NCBI GenBank assembly: GCA_900545405.1
Contig: UQYT01000005.1
Location: 1-64,000 of the forward strand
Direction: 5' to 3'
Origin: an uncultured Eubacteriales bacterium
GTDB lineage: Bacteria > Bacillota > Clostridia > Oscillospirales > Oscillospiraceae
DNA length: 64,000 nt
Positions 1 to 6,959 of this stretch are shown here, piece after piece. The notes beneath the pieces are model-generated. The model ran no database searches and had not been told where the DNA came from. It saw only the letters and a program-made list of their open reading frames with translations. The stretch's first letter is position 1. Each line of letters starts with the position of its first letter. The position numbers and the translations under genes are program-made.

Positions 1-107
1 CAGTCTTTGTCCCTGCAAGAATCATAGATCTTCTTGGTGTGGACGCAGACGGCTTCCCGGATACAGGCCGAGCTGTCCACCGGGCCGGGCAAAACCCTGT
101 CTGCCAT
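1..107 (-). CDS. Partial CDS, conserved hypothetical protein (N-terminus only)
   Basis: An ATG at 105-107 (minus strand) is preceded by a strong GAGGAGGAAAC ribosome-binding site. It opens a frame that runs off the window edge. The 35 visible residues begin MADRVLPGPV and include two closely spaced cysteine-containing stretches (SACIREAVCVHTKK, then YDSCRDKD). This opening resembles a small cysteine-containing protein widespread in Clostridia, but I cannot name a function. It is divergent from the DUF4364-asnA operon and shares its upstream region. What is seen is the start, the SD and the open frame; the family resemblance is recollection. Confidence 0.6.
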   Translation of the reverse strand, partial: MADRVLPGPVDSSACIREAVCVHTKKIYDSCRDKD

Positions 108-212
108 GTTGTTTCCTCCTCTGAGAAGATTTGAAGCGGACTTCAATACAGTCTATGCGCCGCCCCGCCGCTTGTGAAAATAAATAATCTGTACCGCGGC
201 GCGAATGTGTGG

Positions 213-218
213 TATAAT
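213..218 (+). promoter_or_regulatory. Probable -10 element for DUF4364-asnA
   Basis: A perfect TATAAT lies 43 bp upstream of the DUF4364 start codon in the divergent intergenic region. No good -35 is seen at the usual spacing, so the promoter call rests on the -10 hexamer and position alone. Confidence 0.4.
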
Positions 219-260
219 AACTCACAAGCTGTTGACCGGCGCGGAAGGGAGGACGAAAAT

Positions 261-794
261 ATGGACAACTTCGGTTTTATTCACGGGGAGCTGGACACCA
301 AGATACTCATCCTCTTCATCCTCCGCCGCCTGCCGAGGCCGGTGGACGCGGACACGCTGGCGGAGCTCTGCTTCTGCGACACGGGCGTGAGCTGGTTTGA
401 CTACTCCCAGTGCCTCGCCGACCTCGTGGACAACGGCCACATCGACAAGCTGGAGAACAGCCGCTACATGATAACCGAAAAGGGCATCCGCAACTGCGAG
501 GCCGCGGAGACCAGCCTGCCGTTTTCCGTCCGCTCCAAGGCCGAGCGGCTGATAAAGCCCATCGCCGCCCAGATGCGGCGCGATGCGCTCATCGTTGCCG
601 AGCACACGGTGGAGAAAAACGGCTGCTTTGTCAAGCTCTCGCTCTCGGACGGCGAGGGGGATATAATAAACATGACCGTCCTCGTCTCGGACGAGTCCTG
701 CGCCAAGGATATAGAAAAGCGCTTTCGCCGCGACGCGGAGATCATGTATGGCAAGATAGTAAACTTACTGACGGATGGAGCGTTGGACAAATGA
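261..794 (+). CDS. DUF4364 family protein
   Basis: A 177-residue protein beginning MDNFGFIHGELDTKILILF, which matches the DUF4364 family of Firmicutes. Residues ~10-75 look like a winged-helix fold (predicted helices followed by a YMITEKG strand-turn, as in PadR/MarR-like DNA-binding domains), and the C-terminal half is a mixed alpha/beta region. The ATG at 261 has a GGGAGGACGAAAAT ribosome-binding site and was chosen over upstream in-frame codons that lack one. The stop overlaps the asnA start (ATGA), so the two are translationally coupled. The function is unproven; a regulatory role is inferred from the winged-helix look. Confidence 0.8.
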   Translation: MDNFGFIHGELDTKILILFILRRLPRPVDADTLAELCFCDTGVSWFDYSQCLADLVDNGHIDKLENSRYMITEKGIRNCEAAETSLPFSVRSKAERLIKPIAAQMRRDALIVAEHTVEKNGCFVKLSLSDGEGDIINMTVLVSDESCAKDIEKRFRRDAEIMYGKIVNLLTDGALDK

Positions 795-1804
795 ACACAG
801 TTATACCCGAAGGCTACAAGAGCATACTCTCGGTCTACGACACGCAGAAGGCGATCGGCCTGATGAAGCGCCTCTTTGAGGACCGCTTTGCCGCCGTGCT
901 GAACCTCTTCCGCGTCTCCGCCCCGCTGTTTGTGGACGGCAGGAGCGGCATAAACGACAACCTCAACGGCTGGGAGCGCCCGGTCGACTTCGACATAAAG
1001 CGCACCGGCACTCACGCCCAGGTGGTGCAGTCCCTCGCCAAGTGGAAGCGCCTCGCGCTCAAGCGCTACGACTTCTACCCCGGCAAGGGCATCTACGCGG
1101 ACATGAACGCCATACGCCGCGACGAGGACGAGCTGGACAACCTCCACTCCGTCTATGTCGACCAGTGGGACTGGGAGAAGATAATCCTCCCCGAAAACCG
1201 CAACCTCGACTACCTCAAGAGCACCGTCATGGACATCGTAGGCGCTATGTGCGACACGCAGGACACCCTCCAGGCCATCTACCCGGCGCTGACCAGCCTG
1301 GGCAAGATACAGCGCACCGTGACCTTCGTGACGGCCCAGGAGCTGGAGGACCGCTGGCCCGACCTCACGCCAAAGCAGCGCGAGCACGAGTTCCTCAAGG
1401 AGCACGGCACCGCCTTCATAATCGGCATCGGCGCCCCGCTCAAGTCCGGCAAGCCGCACGACGGCCGCTCGCCCGACTATGACGACTGGAGCCTCAACGG
1501 CGACATCCTCGTCTGGTACGAGCCGCTCGACTGCGCCTTTGAGCTCTCGAGCATGGGCATCCGAGTGGACCCCGCCGCGCTGGACCGCCAGCTCACCATG
1601 GCCGGCTGCGACGACAGGCGCGAGCTCATGTACCACAAGATGCTCCTCAACGGCGAGCTGCCCCTCACCATCGGCGGCGGCATCGGCCAGTCGCGCATGT
1701 CGATGCTCATGCTCGGCAAGGCGCACATAGGCGAGGTCCAGGCCTCCGTCTGGGACGAGGATACCATAGAAAAGTGCAAGGCGGCGGGCATCATGCTGCT
1801 TTGA
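791..1804 (+). CDS. asnA: Aspartate-ammonia ligase (AsnA)
   Basis: The 337-residue cytosolic enzyme makes asparagine from aspartate, ammonia and ATP. It is a class II aminoacyl-tRNA-synthetase-like fold. The length and motifs fit AsnA: an N-terminal YKSILSVYDTQKAIG, the central GTHAQVVQSLAKWKR, and the C-terminal LTIGGGIGQSRM glycine-rich class II motif 3-like loop. The ATG at 791 overlaps the DUF4364 stop. A strong terminator follows directly, so this is the last gene of a two-gene operon. No T-box is visible upstream. Identification is firm. Confidence 0.95.
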   Translation: MNTVIPEGYKSILSVYDTQKAIGLMKRLFEDRFAAVLNLFRVSAPLFVDGRSGINDNLNGWERPVDFDIKRTGTHAQVVQSLAKWKRLALKRYDFYPGKGIYADMNAIRRDEDELDNLHSVYVDQWDWEKIILPENRNLDYLKSTVMDIVGAMCDTQDTLQAIYPALTSLGKIQRTVTFVTAQELEDRWPDLTPKQREHEFLKEHGTAFIIGIGAPLKSGKPHDGRSPDYDDWSLNGDILVWYEPLDCAFELSSMGIRVDPAALDRQLTMAGCDDRRELMYHKMLLNGELPLTIGGGIGQSRMSMLMLGKAHIGEVQASVWDEDTIEKCKAAGIMLL

Positions 1805-1819
1805 CGCAAATGCTGGCGA

Positions 1820-1848
1820 ACAGGAGCGTGAAAACGCTCCTGTTTTTT
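1820..1848 (+). terminator. Rho-independent terminator after asnA
   Basis: A 10-bp perfect stem (ACAGGAGCGT / ACGCTCCTGT) with a GAAA-type loop is followed by six T. It ends the DUF4364-asnA operon. Confidence 0.95.
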
Positions 1849-1873
1849 GCGTTAAATTGTTAAATATTCCGAC

Positions 1874-1901
1874 TTGACAAAGCGTGTATATGTGGTACAA
1901 T
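1874..1901 (+). promoter_or_regulatory. Consensus sigma-A promoter for a small RNA
   Basis: A perfect TTGACA (1874-1879) and TACAAT (1896-1901) are separated by 16 bp. Transcription should start near 1908 and read into a region with no credible coding frame that ends in a strong terminator at 2003-2034. Confidence 0.75.
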
Positions 1902-1907
1902 TTAACA

Positions 1908-2034
1908 AAAAACAAGTACAAGACCTGAGCACAAAAGGGCCAGTGCCTACCCTGATCCGGGACCACGGGTGGCGGCCCGCCTGTGGCCGCCGCTCTTGTC
2001 CGACCGCCGGACTCCCTCCAGTCCGGCGGTTTTT
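1908..2034 (+). ncRNA. Unclassified structured small RNA, about 127 nt
   Basis: The segment has its own consensus promoter and its own terminator, and contains nested complementarity: an outer ACAAGA / TCTTGT closing pair, a GCAC...GTGC hairpin, and GGCGGC...GCCGCC. I compared it by eye with 6S, SRP, tmRNA, RNase P, T-box and ZTP consensus features and found no convincing match, so the family is left open. The downstream citrate synthase gene has a separate promoter at 2143-2170, so this looks like a free-standing RNA and not a leader. A short unrecognised peptide cannot be excluded. Confidence 0.5.
2003..2034 (+). terminator. Terminator of the small RNA
   Basis: A GC-rich 10-bp perfect stem (ACCGCCGGAC / GTCCGGCGGT) with an 8-nt loop is followed by TTTT. 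It separates the small RNA from the TCA operon promoter. Confidence 0.85.
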
Positions 2035-2044
2035 ACGTCTCAAA

Positions 2045-2072
2045 ATGCAAGACAATGAAAGCCGTCTTGCAT
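2045..2072 (+). promoter_or_regulatory. Inverted repeat upstream of the TCA operon promoter
   Basis: ATGCAAGAC (2045-2053) and GTCTTGCAT (2064-2072) form a perfect 9-bp dyad with a 10-bp gap, about 70 bp upstream of the -35. Further TGCAA elements occur at 2106-2113, 2128-2134 and at the -35 itself. This could be an operator for a citrate- or glutamate-responsive regulator; the regulator is unknown. Confidence 0.4.
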
Positions 2073-2142
2073 TAATGCATATATATCTACGCGATATCGC
2101 CGCTTATGCAAGAAAATATTCTGCAATTTGCAAAGATTACAC

Positions 2143-2170
2143 TTGCAAAATTCATTTCAGCTGTTATAAT
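2143..2170 (+). promoter_or_regulatory. Promoter of the Re-citrate synthase operon
   Basis: TTGCAA (2143-2148) and a perfect TATAAT (2165-2170) with a 16-bp spacer lie 31 bp upstream of the citrate synthase ATG. TTGCAA recurs as the apparent -35 at 6486 and 32963, so it may be a favoured -35 in this genome. Confidence 0.75.
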
Positions 2171-2200
2171 GGGTGCAGACTCTTGGAGAGGAGCAGCGGC

Positions 2201-3550
2201 ATGATAGAGCTCAACAGCAAAAACAACGTCCTGATGGAATGCGAGTACAAGTACAGCCTTCAGGACCGGGAGACGGGAAACCTGTACCGTGACATGTTCC
2301 CCTATGAGGAGGTGCCTAAGTGCACCTTCAATTTTCGTCTGACCCCGGCGAACCCGCCGGAGCACATCTGGATAACGGACACCACCTTCCGCGACGGACA
2401 GCAGAGCCGCGCGCCCTATGAGCCGGAGCAGATAGTGGAGCTGTTCAAGATGCTGCACAAGCTGGGCGGACCCAAGGGGATAATCCGACAGTCGGAGTTT
2501 TTCGTGTACAGCGAGCGCGACAGAAAGGCGCTGCGCATGTGCCAGGACCTCGGCTACGAGTTCCCGGAGATAACGGGCTGGATACGCGCCAGCCGCGAGG
2601 ACTTCAAACTCGCGCGGGACCTCGGCCTGAAGGAGTGCGGCATACTTGTCAGCTGCTCGGACTACCACATATACAAAAAGCTCAAAAAGACCCGCCGCGA
2701 GGCGGTGGACGGCTACCTGGCCGTCATAAAGGACGCGCTGGACGCGGGCATCCACCCTCGCTGCCACTTTGAGGACATCACGCGCGCGGACTTCTACGGC
2801 TTCGTCGTGCCCTTTGCGCACGAGATAAGCGATCTCATGCAGCAGAGCGGCCTGCCCATCAAGATACGCGCCTGCGACACGATGGGTTACGGCGTGCCCT
2901 ACGCCGGCGCCTCCATGCCCCGCAGCGTGCCCGGCATAGTCTACGGCCTGCGCAACTACGGCGGCTTCCCGGCGGAGCTGCTGGAGTGGCACGGGCACAA
3001 CGACTTCTACAAGGCCGTTGTGAACTCCGCCACGGCATGGCTCTACGGCGCGGCGTCGGTAAACTGCTCGCTGCTCGGCATAGGCGAGCGCACGGGCAAC
3101 ACCCCGCTGGAGGCCATGGTCATCGAGTACGCCCAGCTGCGCGGCACGATGGATGGCATGGACCCGACCGTCATCCGCGACATCGCCGACTACTACGAAA
3201 AGGTCATCGGCTACCACATCCCCGAGAACACCCCCTTCGTCGGCGCGAACTTCAACACTACCCAGGCCGGCATCCACGCGGACGGCCTGCTGAAGGACGA
3301 GGAGATATACAGCATCTTCGACACCCGCAAGATACTCAAGAGCCCGCCGAGGGTCGGCATCTCCCGCAACTCCGGCGCGGCCGGGATAGCCGTCTGGCTC
3401 TCGCAGAAGCTGGGCAAGCCGGTTGCCAAGACCGAGCCCATTGTCCACGCGCTCAAGGACTGGGTGGACGCCCAGTACGAGGGCGGGCGCGTCACCAACA
3501 TAGGCGACGGCGAGCTCTGGGACGTATATCAAATGCAGATGGAGGCGTAA
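2201..3550 (+). CDS. Re-citrate synthase (isopropylmalate-synthase-like)
   Basis: A 449-residue member of the HMGL/DRE-TIM metallolyase family. The DTTFRDGQQS motif (about residues 62-71) supplies catalytic and metal-binding residues, and HGHNDFYKAVVNS carries the metal-binding HxH. The ~60-residue segment before the barrel and the direct linkage to aconitase and isocitrate dehydrogenase match the anaerobic Re-face-specific citrate synthase known from Clostridium kluyveri, not homocitrate or isopropylmalate synthase, for which no partner genes are here. It condenses oxaloacetate and acetyl-CoA to citrate. The ATG at 2201 has a GGAGAGGA ribosome-binding site; longer in-frame starts would run through the small RNA and promoter. 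The substrate call is inference from context. Confidence 0.85.
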   Translation: MIELNSKNNVLMECEYKYSLQDRETGNLYRDMFPYEEVPKCTFNFRLTPANPPEHIWITDTTFRDGQQSRAPYEPEQIVELFKMLHKLGGPKGIIRQSEFFVYSERDRKALRMCQDLGYEFPEITGWIRASREDFKLARDLGLKECGILVSCSDYHIYKKLKKTRREAVDGYLAVIKDALDAGIHPRCHFEDITRADFYGFVVPFAHEISDLMQQSGLPIKIRACDTMGYGVPYAGASMPRSVPGIVYGLRNYGGFPAELLEWHGHNDFYKAVVNSATAWLYGAASVNCSLLGIGERTGNTPLEAMVIEYAQLRGTMDGMDPTVIRDIADYYEKVIGYHIPENTPFVGANFNTTQAGIHADGLLKDEEIYSIFDTRKILKSPPRVGISRNSGAAGIAVWLSQKLGKPVAKTEPIVHALKDWVDAQYEGGRVTNIGDGELWDVYQMQMEA

Positions 3551-3555
3551 ACCAC

Positions 3556-5484
3556 ATGAACGTAGCACAGAAACTGATAGCTTCACACCTCGTGACCGGG
3601 GACCTCACCCCGGGCAGCGAGATATCCATAAGGATAGACCAGACCCTGACGCAGGACTCCACCGGCACGATGGCCTACCTCCAGCTGGAGGCCATGGGCG
3701 TCGACAAGGCCCGCACCAAGCGCTCAGTCGCGTACATAGACCACAACATGCTCCAGTCCGGCAGCGAGAATGCGGACGACCACAAGTACATCCAGACTGT
3801 CGCGGCAAAGCACGGCATCTGGTTCTCGCGTCCCGGCAACGGCATCTGCCACCAGGTCCACCTGGAGCGCTTCTCCGTGCCCGGCCAGACCCTGCTCGGC
3901 TCGGACAGCCACACGCCCACCTGCGGCGCGGCGGGCATGCTCGCCATCGGCGCGGGCGGCCTGGACGTCGCGGTCGCCATGGGCGGCGGCGCGTATTATC
4001 TGACCATGCCGAAGGTCTGCCACGTCGTGCTCACCGGCGAGCTCAACCCAATGGTCTCCGCCAAGGACGTCATCCTCGAGGTCCTGCGCCGCCTGACCGT
4101 CAAGGGCGGCGTCGGCAAGATAATGGAGTACGGCGGCCCCGGCGTCGAGACCCTGTCCGTCCCGATGCGCGCGACCATCGCCAACATGGGCGCCGAGCTC
4201 GGCGCGACCACCACCGTGTTCCCGAGCGACCGCCGCACCTTTGAATTCTTCGCCGCGCGCGGCCGCCGCGCCGATTGGGCTCCGCTGACCGCCGACGAGG
4301 ACGCGGAGTATGACGAGGAGATCACCATCGACCTCAGCGCGCTGCACCCGCTGGCTGCCCAGCCGCACTCGCCCGACAACGTCGTGCCCATCAGCGAGAT
4401 CGCGGGCCTCAAGGTCGACCAGGTCTGCATCGGCAGCTGCACCAACTCCAGCTTCTGCGACCTCATGCGCGTTGCCGGCATACTCGAGGGCCGCCACGTG
4501 GCCGAGAACGTCAGCCTGACCATCTCCCCGGGCTCCCGCCAGGTACTCAAGGCCCTCGCCAACAACGGCGCGCTCGGCACGCTGGTCACCGCGGGCGCCA
4601 GGATACTCGAGTGCGCCTGCGGCCCCTGCATCGGCATGGGCCAGGCCCCGGCCACCGGCGCTGTCAGCCTGCGCACCTTCAACCGCAACTTCTACGGCCG
4701 CAGCGGCACCCCGAGCGCCAACGTCTACCTAGTCAGCCCAGAGGCCGCGGCCGTGTCCGCCGTCACCGGCGTGCTCACCGACCCCGAGACCTACGGGCTC
4801 AAGCCCATGTACGACGTGCCCGAGCACTTCGAGATCGACGACGGCATGCTCGTCGTCCCGCCCGAGGACGGCAGCGGCGTAGAGGTCGTGCGCGGCCCGA
4901 ACATCAAGCCCTTCCCGAAGGCCGCGCCTCCCGCCGAGACGCTCTCCGGCAAGGCGCTCATAAAGCTCGGCGACAACATCACCACCGACCACATCATGCC
5001 CTCGAACGCCAAGCTGCTGCCCTTCCGCTCCAACGTGCCCTACCTCGCGGGCTTCTGCCTCGCGCCCTGCGACGAGGGCTTCGCCGAGCGCGCAAAGGCC
5101 AACGGCGGCGGCTTCATCGTCGCGGGCGGCAACTACGGCCAAGGCTCCAGCCGTGAGCACGCCGCGCTCGCCCCGCTGTATCTGGGCGTCAAGGCCGTGC
5201 TGGCCAAGAGCTTTGCGCGCATCCACCGCGCCAACCTCATGAACAACGGCATCCTGCCGCTCGAGTTCACCGACGAGGCCGACTACGACGCCATCGCCCC
5301 GGACGACGAGATAGTCATCGAGAACGCCCCGGCGCAGATCGCCGCCGCGGCGGAGGGCGAGTGCGTCAACGTCAGGGCCGGCGGCCGCGAGCTCAAGATG
5401 AAGCTCGTGATAACGCCGCGCCAGCGCGATATACTGCTTGCGGGCGGACTGCTCAACTATACAAAGGCGCACAGGGAGGACTGA
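3556..5484 (+). CDS. Aconitate hydratase
   Basis: A 642-residue monomeric aconitase that isomerises citrate to isocitrate. The [4Fe-4S] ligands are visible as CIGSCTNSS (one Cys) and CACGPCIGMG (two Cys). HQVHLERFSVPG and GSDSHTPTCGA are active-site loops, and the swivel domain carries GDNITTDHIMP and NYGQGSSREHAA. The length fits the compact aconitase subclass, not the ~900-residue AcnA. It starts 5 bp after the citrate synthase stop, so the genes are tightly coupled. The iron-sulfur cluster and the oxygen-sensitive Re-synthase both suit an anaerobe. Confidence 0.95.
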   Translation: MNVAQKLIASHLVTGDLTPGSEISIRIDQTLTQDSTGTMAYLQLEAMGVDKARTKRSVAYIDHNMLQSGSENADDHKYIQTVAAKHGIWFSRPGNGICHQVHLERFSVPGQTLLGSDSHTPTCGAAGMLAIGAGGLDVAVAMGGGAYYLTMPKVCHVVLTGELNPMVSAKDVILEVLRRLTVKGGVGKIMEYGGPGVETLSVPMRATIANMGAELGATTTVFPSDRRTFEFFAARGRRADWAPLTADEDAEYDEEITIDLSALHPLAAQPHSPDNVVPISEIAGLKVDQVCIGSCTNSSFCDLMRVAGILEGRHVAENVSLTISPGSRQVLKALANNGALGTLVTAGARILECACGPCIGMGQAPATGAVSLRTFNRNFYGRSGTPSANVYLVSPEAAAVSAVTGVLTDPETYGLKPMYDVPEHFEIDDGMLVVPPEDGSGVEVVRGPNIKPFPKAAPPAETLSGKALIKLGDNITTDHIMPSNAKLLPFRSNVPYLAGFCLAPCDEGFAERAKANGGGFIVAGGNYGQGSSREHAALAPLYLGVKAVLAKSFARIHRANLMNNGILPLEFTDEADYDAIAPDDEIVIENAPAQIAAAAEGECVNVRAGGRELKMKLVITPRQRDILLAGGLLNYTKAHRED

Positions 5485-5487
5485 AAA

Positions 5488-6498
5488 ATGGCACACAACG
5501 TAACGCTGATACCCGGAGACGGCATAGGCCCCGAGGTCGCGATGGCGGCCAAGCGCGTAGTGGACGCTTCCGGAGCAGAGATAAACTGGCACGTCGTAGA
5601 CGCCGGCGAGAGCCAGATGGAGAAGTACGGCACCCCGCTGCCGCAGCACGTGCTCGACAGCGTCCGCGCCGACGGCATAGCGCTCAAGGGCCCTATCACC
5701 ACCCCGATAGGCGTGGGCTTCAGGAGCGTGAACGTGGCGCTGCGCAAGGAGTTTGACCTCTACGCCAACGTGCGCCCCGCGCGCACCTTCAAGGGAGTCG
5801 AGAGCCGGTATGAGAACGTCGACCTCGTCGTAGTGCGTGAGAACACCGAGGACCTCTACGCCGGCATCGAGCACAAGATAGGCGACGTCGCGGCCGAGAG
5901 CATCAAGCTCATCACCCGCGCGGGCAGCGAGCGCATCGCGCGCTTCGCCTTTGATTACGCCGTCAAGAACGGCCGAAAGAAGGTCACCTGCGTCCACAAG
6001 GCGAACATCATGAAGCTCTCCGACGGCCTCTTCCTCGACGTCTGCCGCGGCGTGGCGGCGGAGTATCCGCAGATAGAGTTCGAGGACAAGATCGTGGACG
6101 CGCTGTGCATGCAGCTCGTGCAGCACCCGGAGACCTTCGACGTGCTGGTGCTGCCCAACCTGTACGGCGACATCGTCAGCGACCTCTGCGCCGGGCTGGT
6201 CGGCGGCCTGGGCCTCGCGCCGAGCGCCAACATCGGCAAGAACGCGGCCATATTCGAGGCCGTGCACGGCAGCGCGCCGAAGCACGCGGGCCTCAACGAC
6301 GCCAACCCCACGGCGCTCATCCTCTCGGCGGTCCTGATGCTCCGCCACCTCGGCGAGAGCGCGGCCGCGGACAGGATAGAGACCGCGGTGCTCGCGCTGC
6401 TGGCTGAGGGCAAGAGCGTCACCCACGACCTCGGCGGCAACCTGGGCACCAGCGAATTCGCCGACGCCGTCATCGCAAAAATGTCTTGCAAGACCTGA
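5488..6498 (+). CDS. Isocitrate dehydrogenase (NAD-type, short form)
   Basis: A 336-residue beta-decarboxylating dehydrogenase that converts isocitrate to 2-oxoglutarate. IPGDGIGPEV at the N-terminus, RENTEDLYAGIEH (substrate loop of isocitrate rather than isopropylmalate dehydrogenases), and GDIVSDLCAGLVGG (metal aspartates) are visible. The short length fits the NAD-dependent, homo-isocitrate-like clade; cofactor choice is inferred. It is the last gene of the three-gene operon that makes 2-oxoglutarate for glutamate synthesis. No 2-oxoglutarate dehydrogenase or succinyl-CoA synthetase is nearby. A promoter for the next tRNA overlaps its stop codon. Confidence 0.92.
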   Translation: MAHNVTLIPGDGIGPEVAMAAKRVVDASGAEINWHVVDAGESQMEKYGTPLPQHVLDSVRADGIALKGPITTPIGVGFRSVNVALRKEFDLYANVRPARTFKGVESRYENVDLVVVRENTEDLYAGIEHKIGDVAAESIKLITRAGSERIARFAFDYAVKNGRKKVTCVHKANIMKLSDGLFLDVCRGVAAEYPQIEFEDKIVDALCMQLVQHPETFDVLVLPNLYGDIVSDLCAGLVGGLGLAPSANIGKNAAIFEAVHGSAPKHAGLNDANPTALILSAVLMLRHLGESAAADRIETAVLALLAEGKSVTHDLGGNLGTSEFADAVIAKMSCKT

Positions 6499-6514
6499 AG
6501 CAGTGTGCTATACT
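6486..6514 (+). promoter_or_regulatory. Promoter of tRNA-Gly
   Basis: TTGCAA (6486-6491) and TATACT (6509-6514) with a 17-bp spacer lie 12 bp before the tRNA. The -35 sits inside a perfect 12-bp palindrome GTCTTGCAAGAC (6483-6494) that also contains the last codons of the isocitrate dehydrogenase. Confidence 0.65.
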
Positions 6515-6525
6515 ATTCAGGCATT

Positions 6526-6599
6526 GCGGGTGTAGTTCAATGGCAGAACATCAGCTTCCCAAGCTGAATACGAGGGTTCGATTCCCTTCACCCGCTCCA
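6526..6599 (+). tRNA. tRNA-Gly (anticodon CCC)
   Basis: A full cloverleaf: acceptor stem GCGGGTG/CACCCGC, anticodon stem TCAGC/GCTGA with loop TTCCCAA (anticodon CCC at 34-36), T-arm GAGGG-TTCGATT-CCCTT, and an encoded CCA at 6597-6599. The tRNA reads GGG glycine codons. It is followed at once by a terminator. Confidence 0.97.
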
Positions 6600-6603
6600 G
6601 TCA

Positions 6604-6632
6604 GAGACCGCGCTTCGGTGCGGCCTCTTTTT
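6604..6632 (+). terminator. Terminator after tRNA-Gly
   Basis: The stem GAG-A-CCGC / GCGG-C-CTC around a GCTTCGGT-type loop is followed by five T. Confidence 0.85.
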
Positions 6633-6746
6633 GCTTCCGGCGGAGACGGACTGCAAAATATTGCTGTTTTTAAAGAGATTATTGCATTGGAAAGCAGCTC
6701 GTAATAAAATGTTGAAGATTTATTTCCCAAGAAAGGAGAACATAAA

Positions 6747-6896
6747 ATGTCAGAGAAAGAGAACAAAGGCACCCTTCCGGAAGAGAAGACCGAGGTGGTC
6801 TCGGACGAGAAGCTCAAGGACGTCGCAGGCGGAATACTGTTTTCTGCTGAGAATATACACAGGCCCATGCCCGGCTCGAAAGAGGACAAGAAATAA
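6747..6896 (+). CDS. Double-glycine leader peptide (putative secreted or RiPP-like precursor)
   Basis: A 49-residue peptide with a strong AAAGGAGAA ribosome-binding site. Residues 19-29 (SDEKLKDVAGG) match the classic double-glycine leader pattern (S/D-E-x-L-x-x-V-x-GG), so cleavage is predicted after Gly29. That would release a 20-residue, charged C-terminal piece beginning ILFSAENIHR and containing no cysteine. A perfect 9-bp hairpin without a T-run follows at 6910-6932, before an ABC-transport cassette. No peptidase-containing (C39) exporter or modification enzyme is in view. The gene structure is seen; the precursor role is inference. Confidence 0.6.
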   Translation: MSEKENKGTLPEEKTEVVSDEKLKDVAGGILFSAENIHRPMPGSKEDKK

Positions 6897-6909
6897 GTGA
6901 CTCAGCCGC

Positions 6910-6932
6910 ACCGGGGCGGCTGACGCCCCGGT
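6910..6932 (+). promoter_or_regulatory. Intercistronic hairpin (attenuator or processing site)
   Basis: A perfect 9-bp stem ACCGGGGCG/CGCCCCGGT with a 5-nt loop and no T-run lies between the peptide gene and the substrate-binding-protein gene. Such hairpins often stabilise a highly expressed first cistron; that role is inferred. Confidence 0.5.
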
Positions 6933-6959
6933 ACCTTTCCGCCGGAGAGGTGTGAACAG

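Noticed and set aside
1908..2034. A T-box or ZTP riboswitch reading of the small RNA region
   Set aside because: GGGTGG occurs, but the T-box GGTACCGCG core and the ZTP CCGCCTGGGC core are absent, and a second promoter lies between the terminator and the next gene.
2201..3550. Homocitrate synthase or 2-isopropylmalate synthase
   Set aside because: No leuBCD, homoaconitase or lysine genes nearby; aconitase and isocitrate dehydrogenase follow directly, and the N-terminal extension fits Re-citrate synthase.
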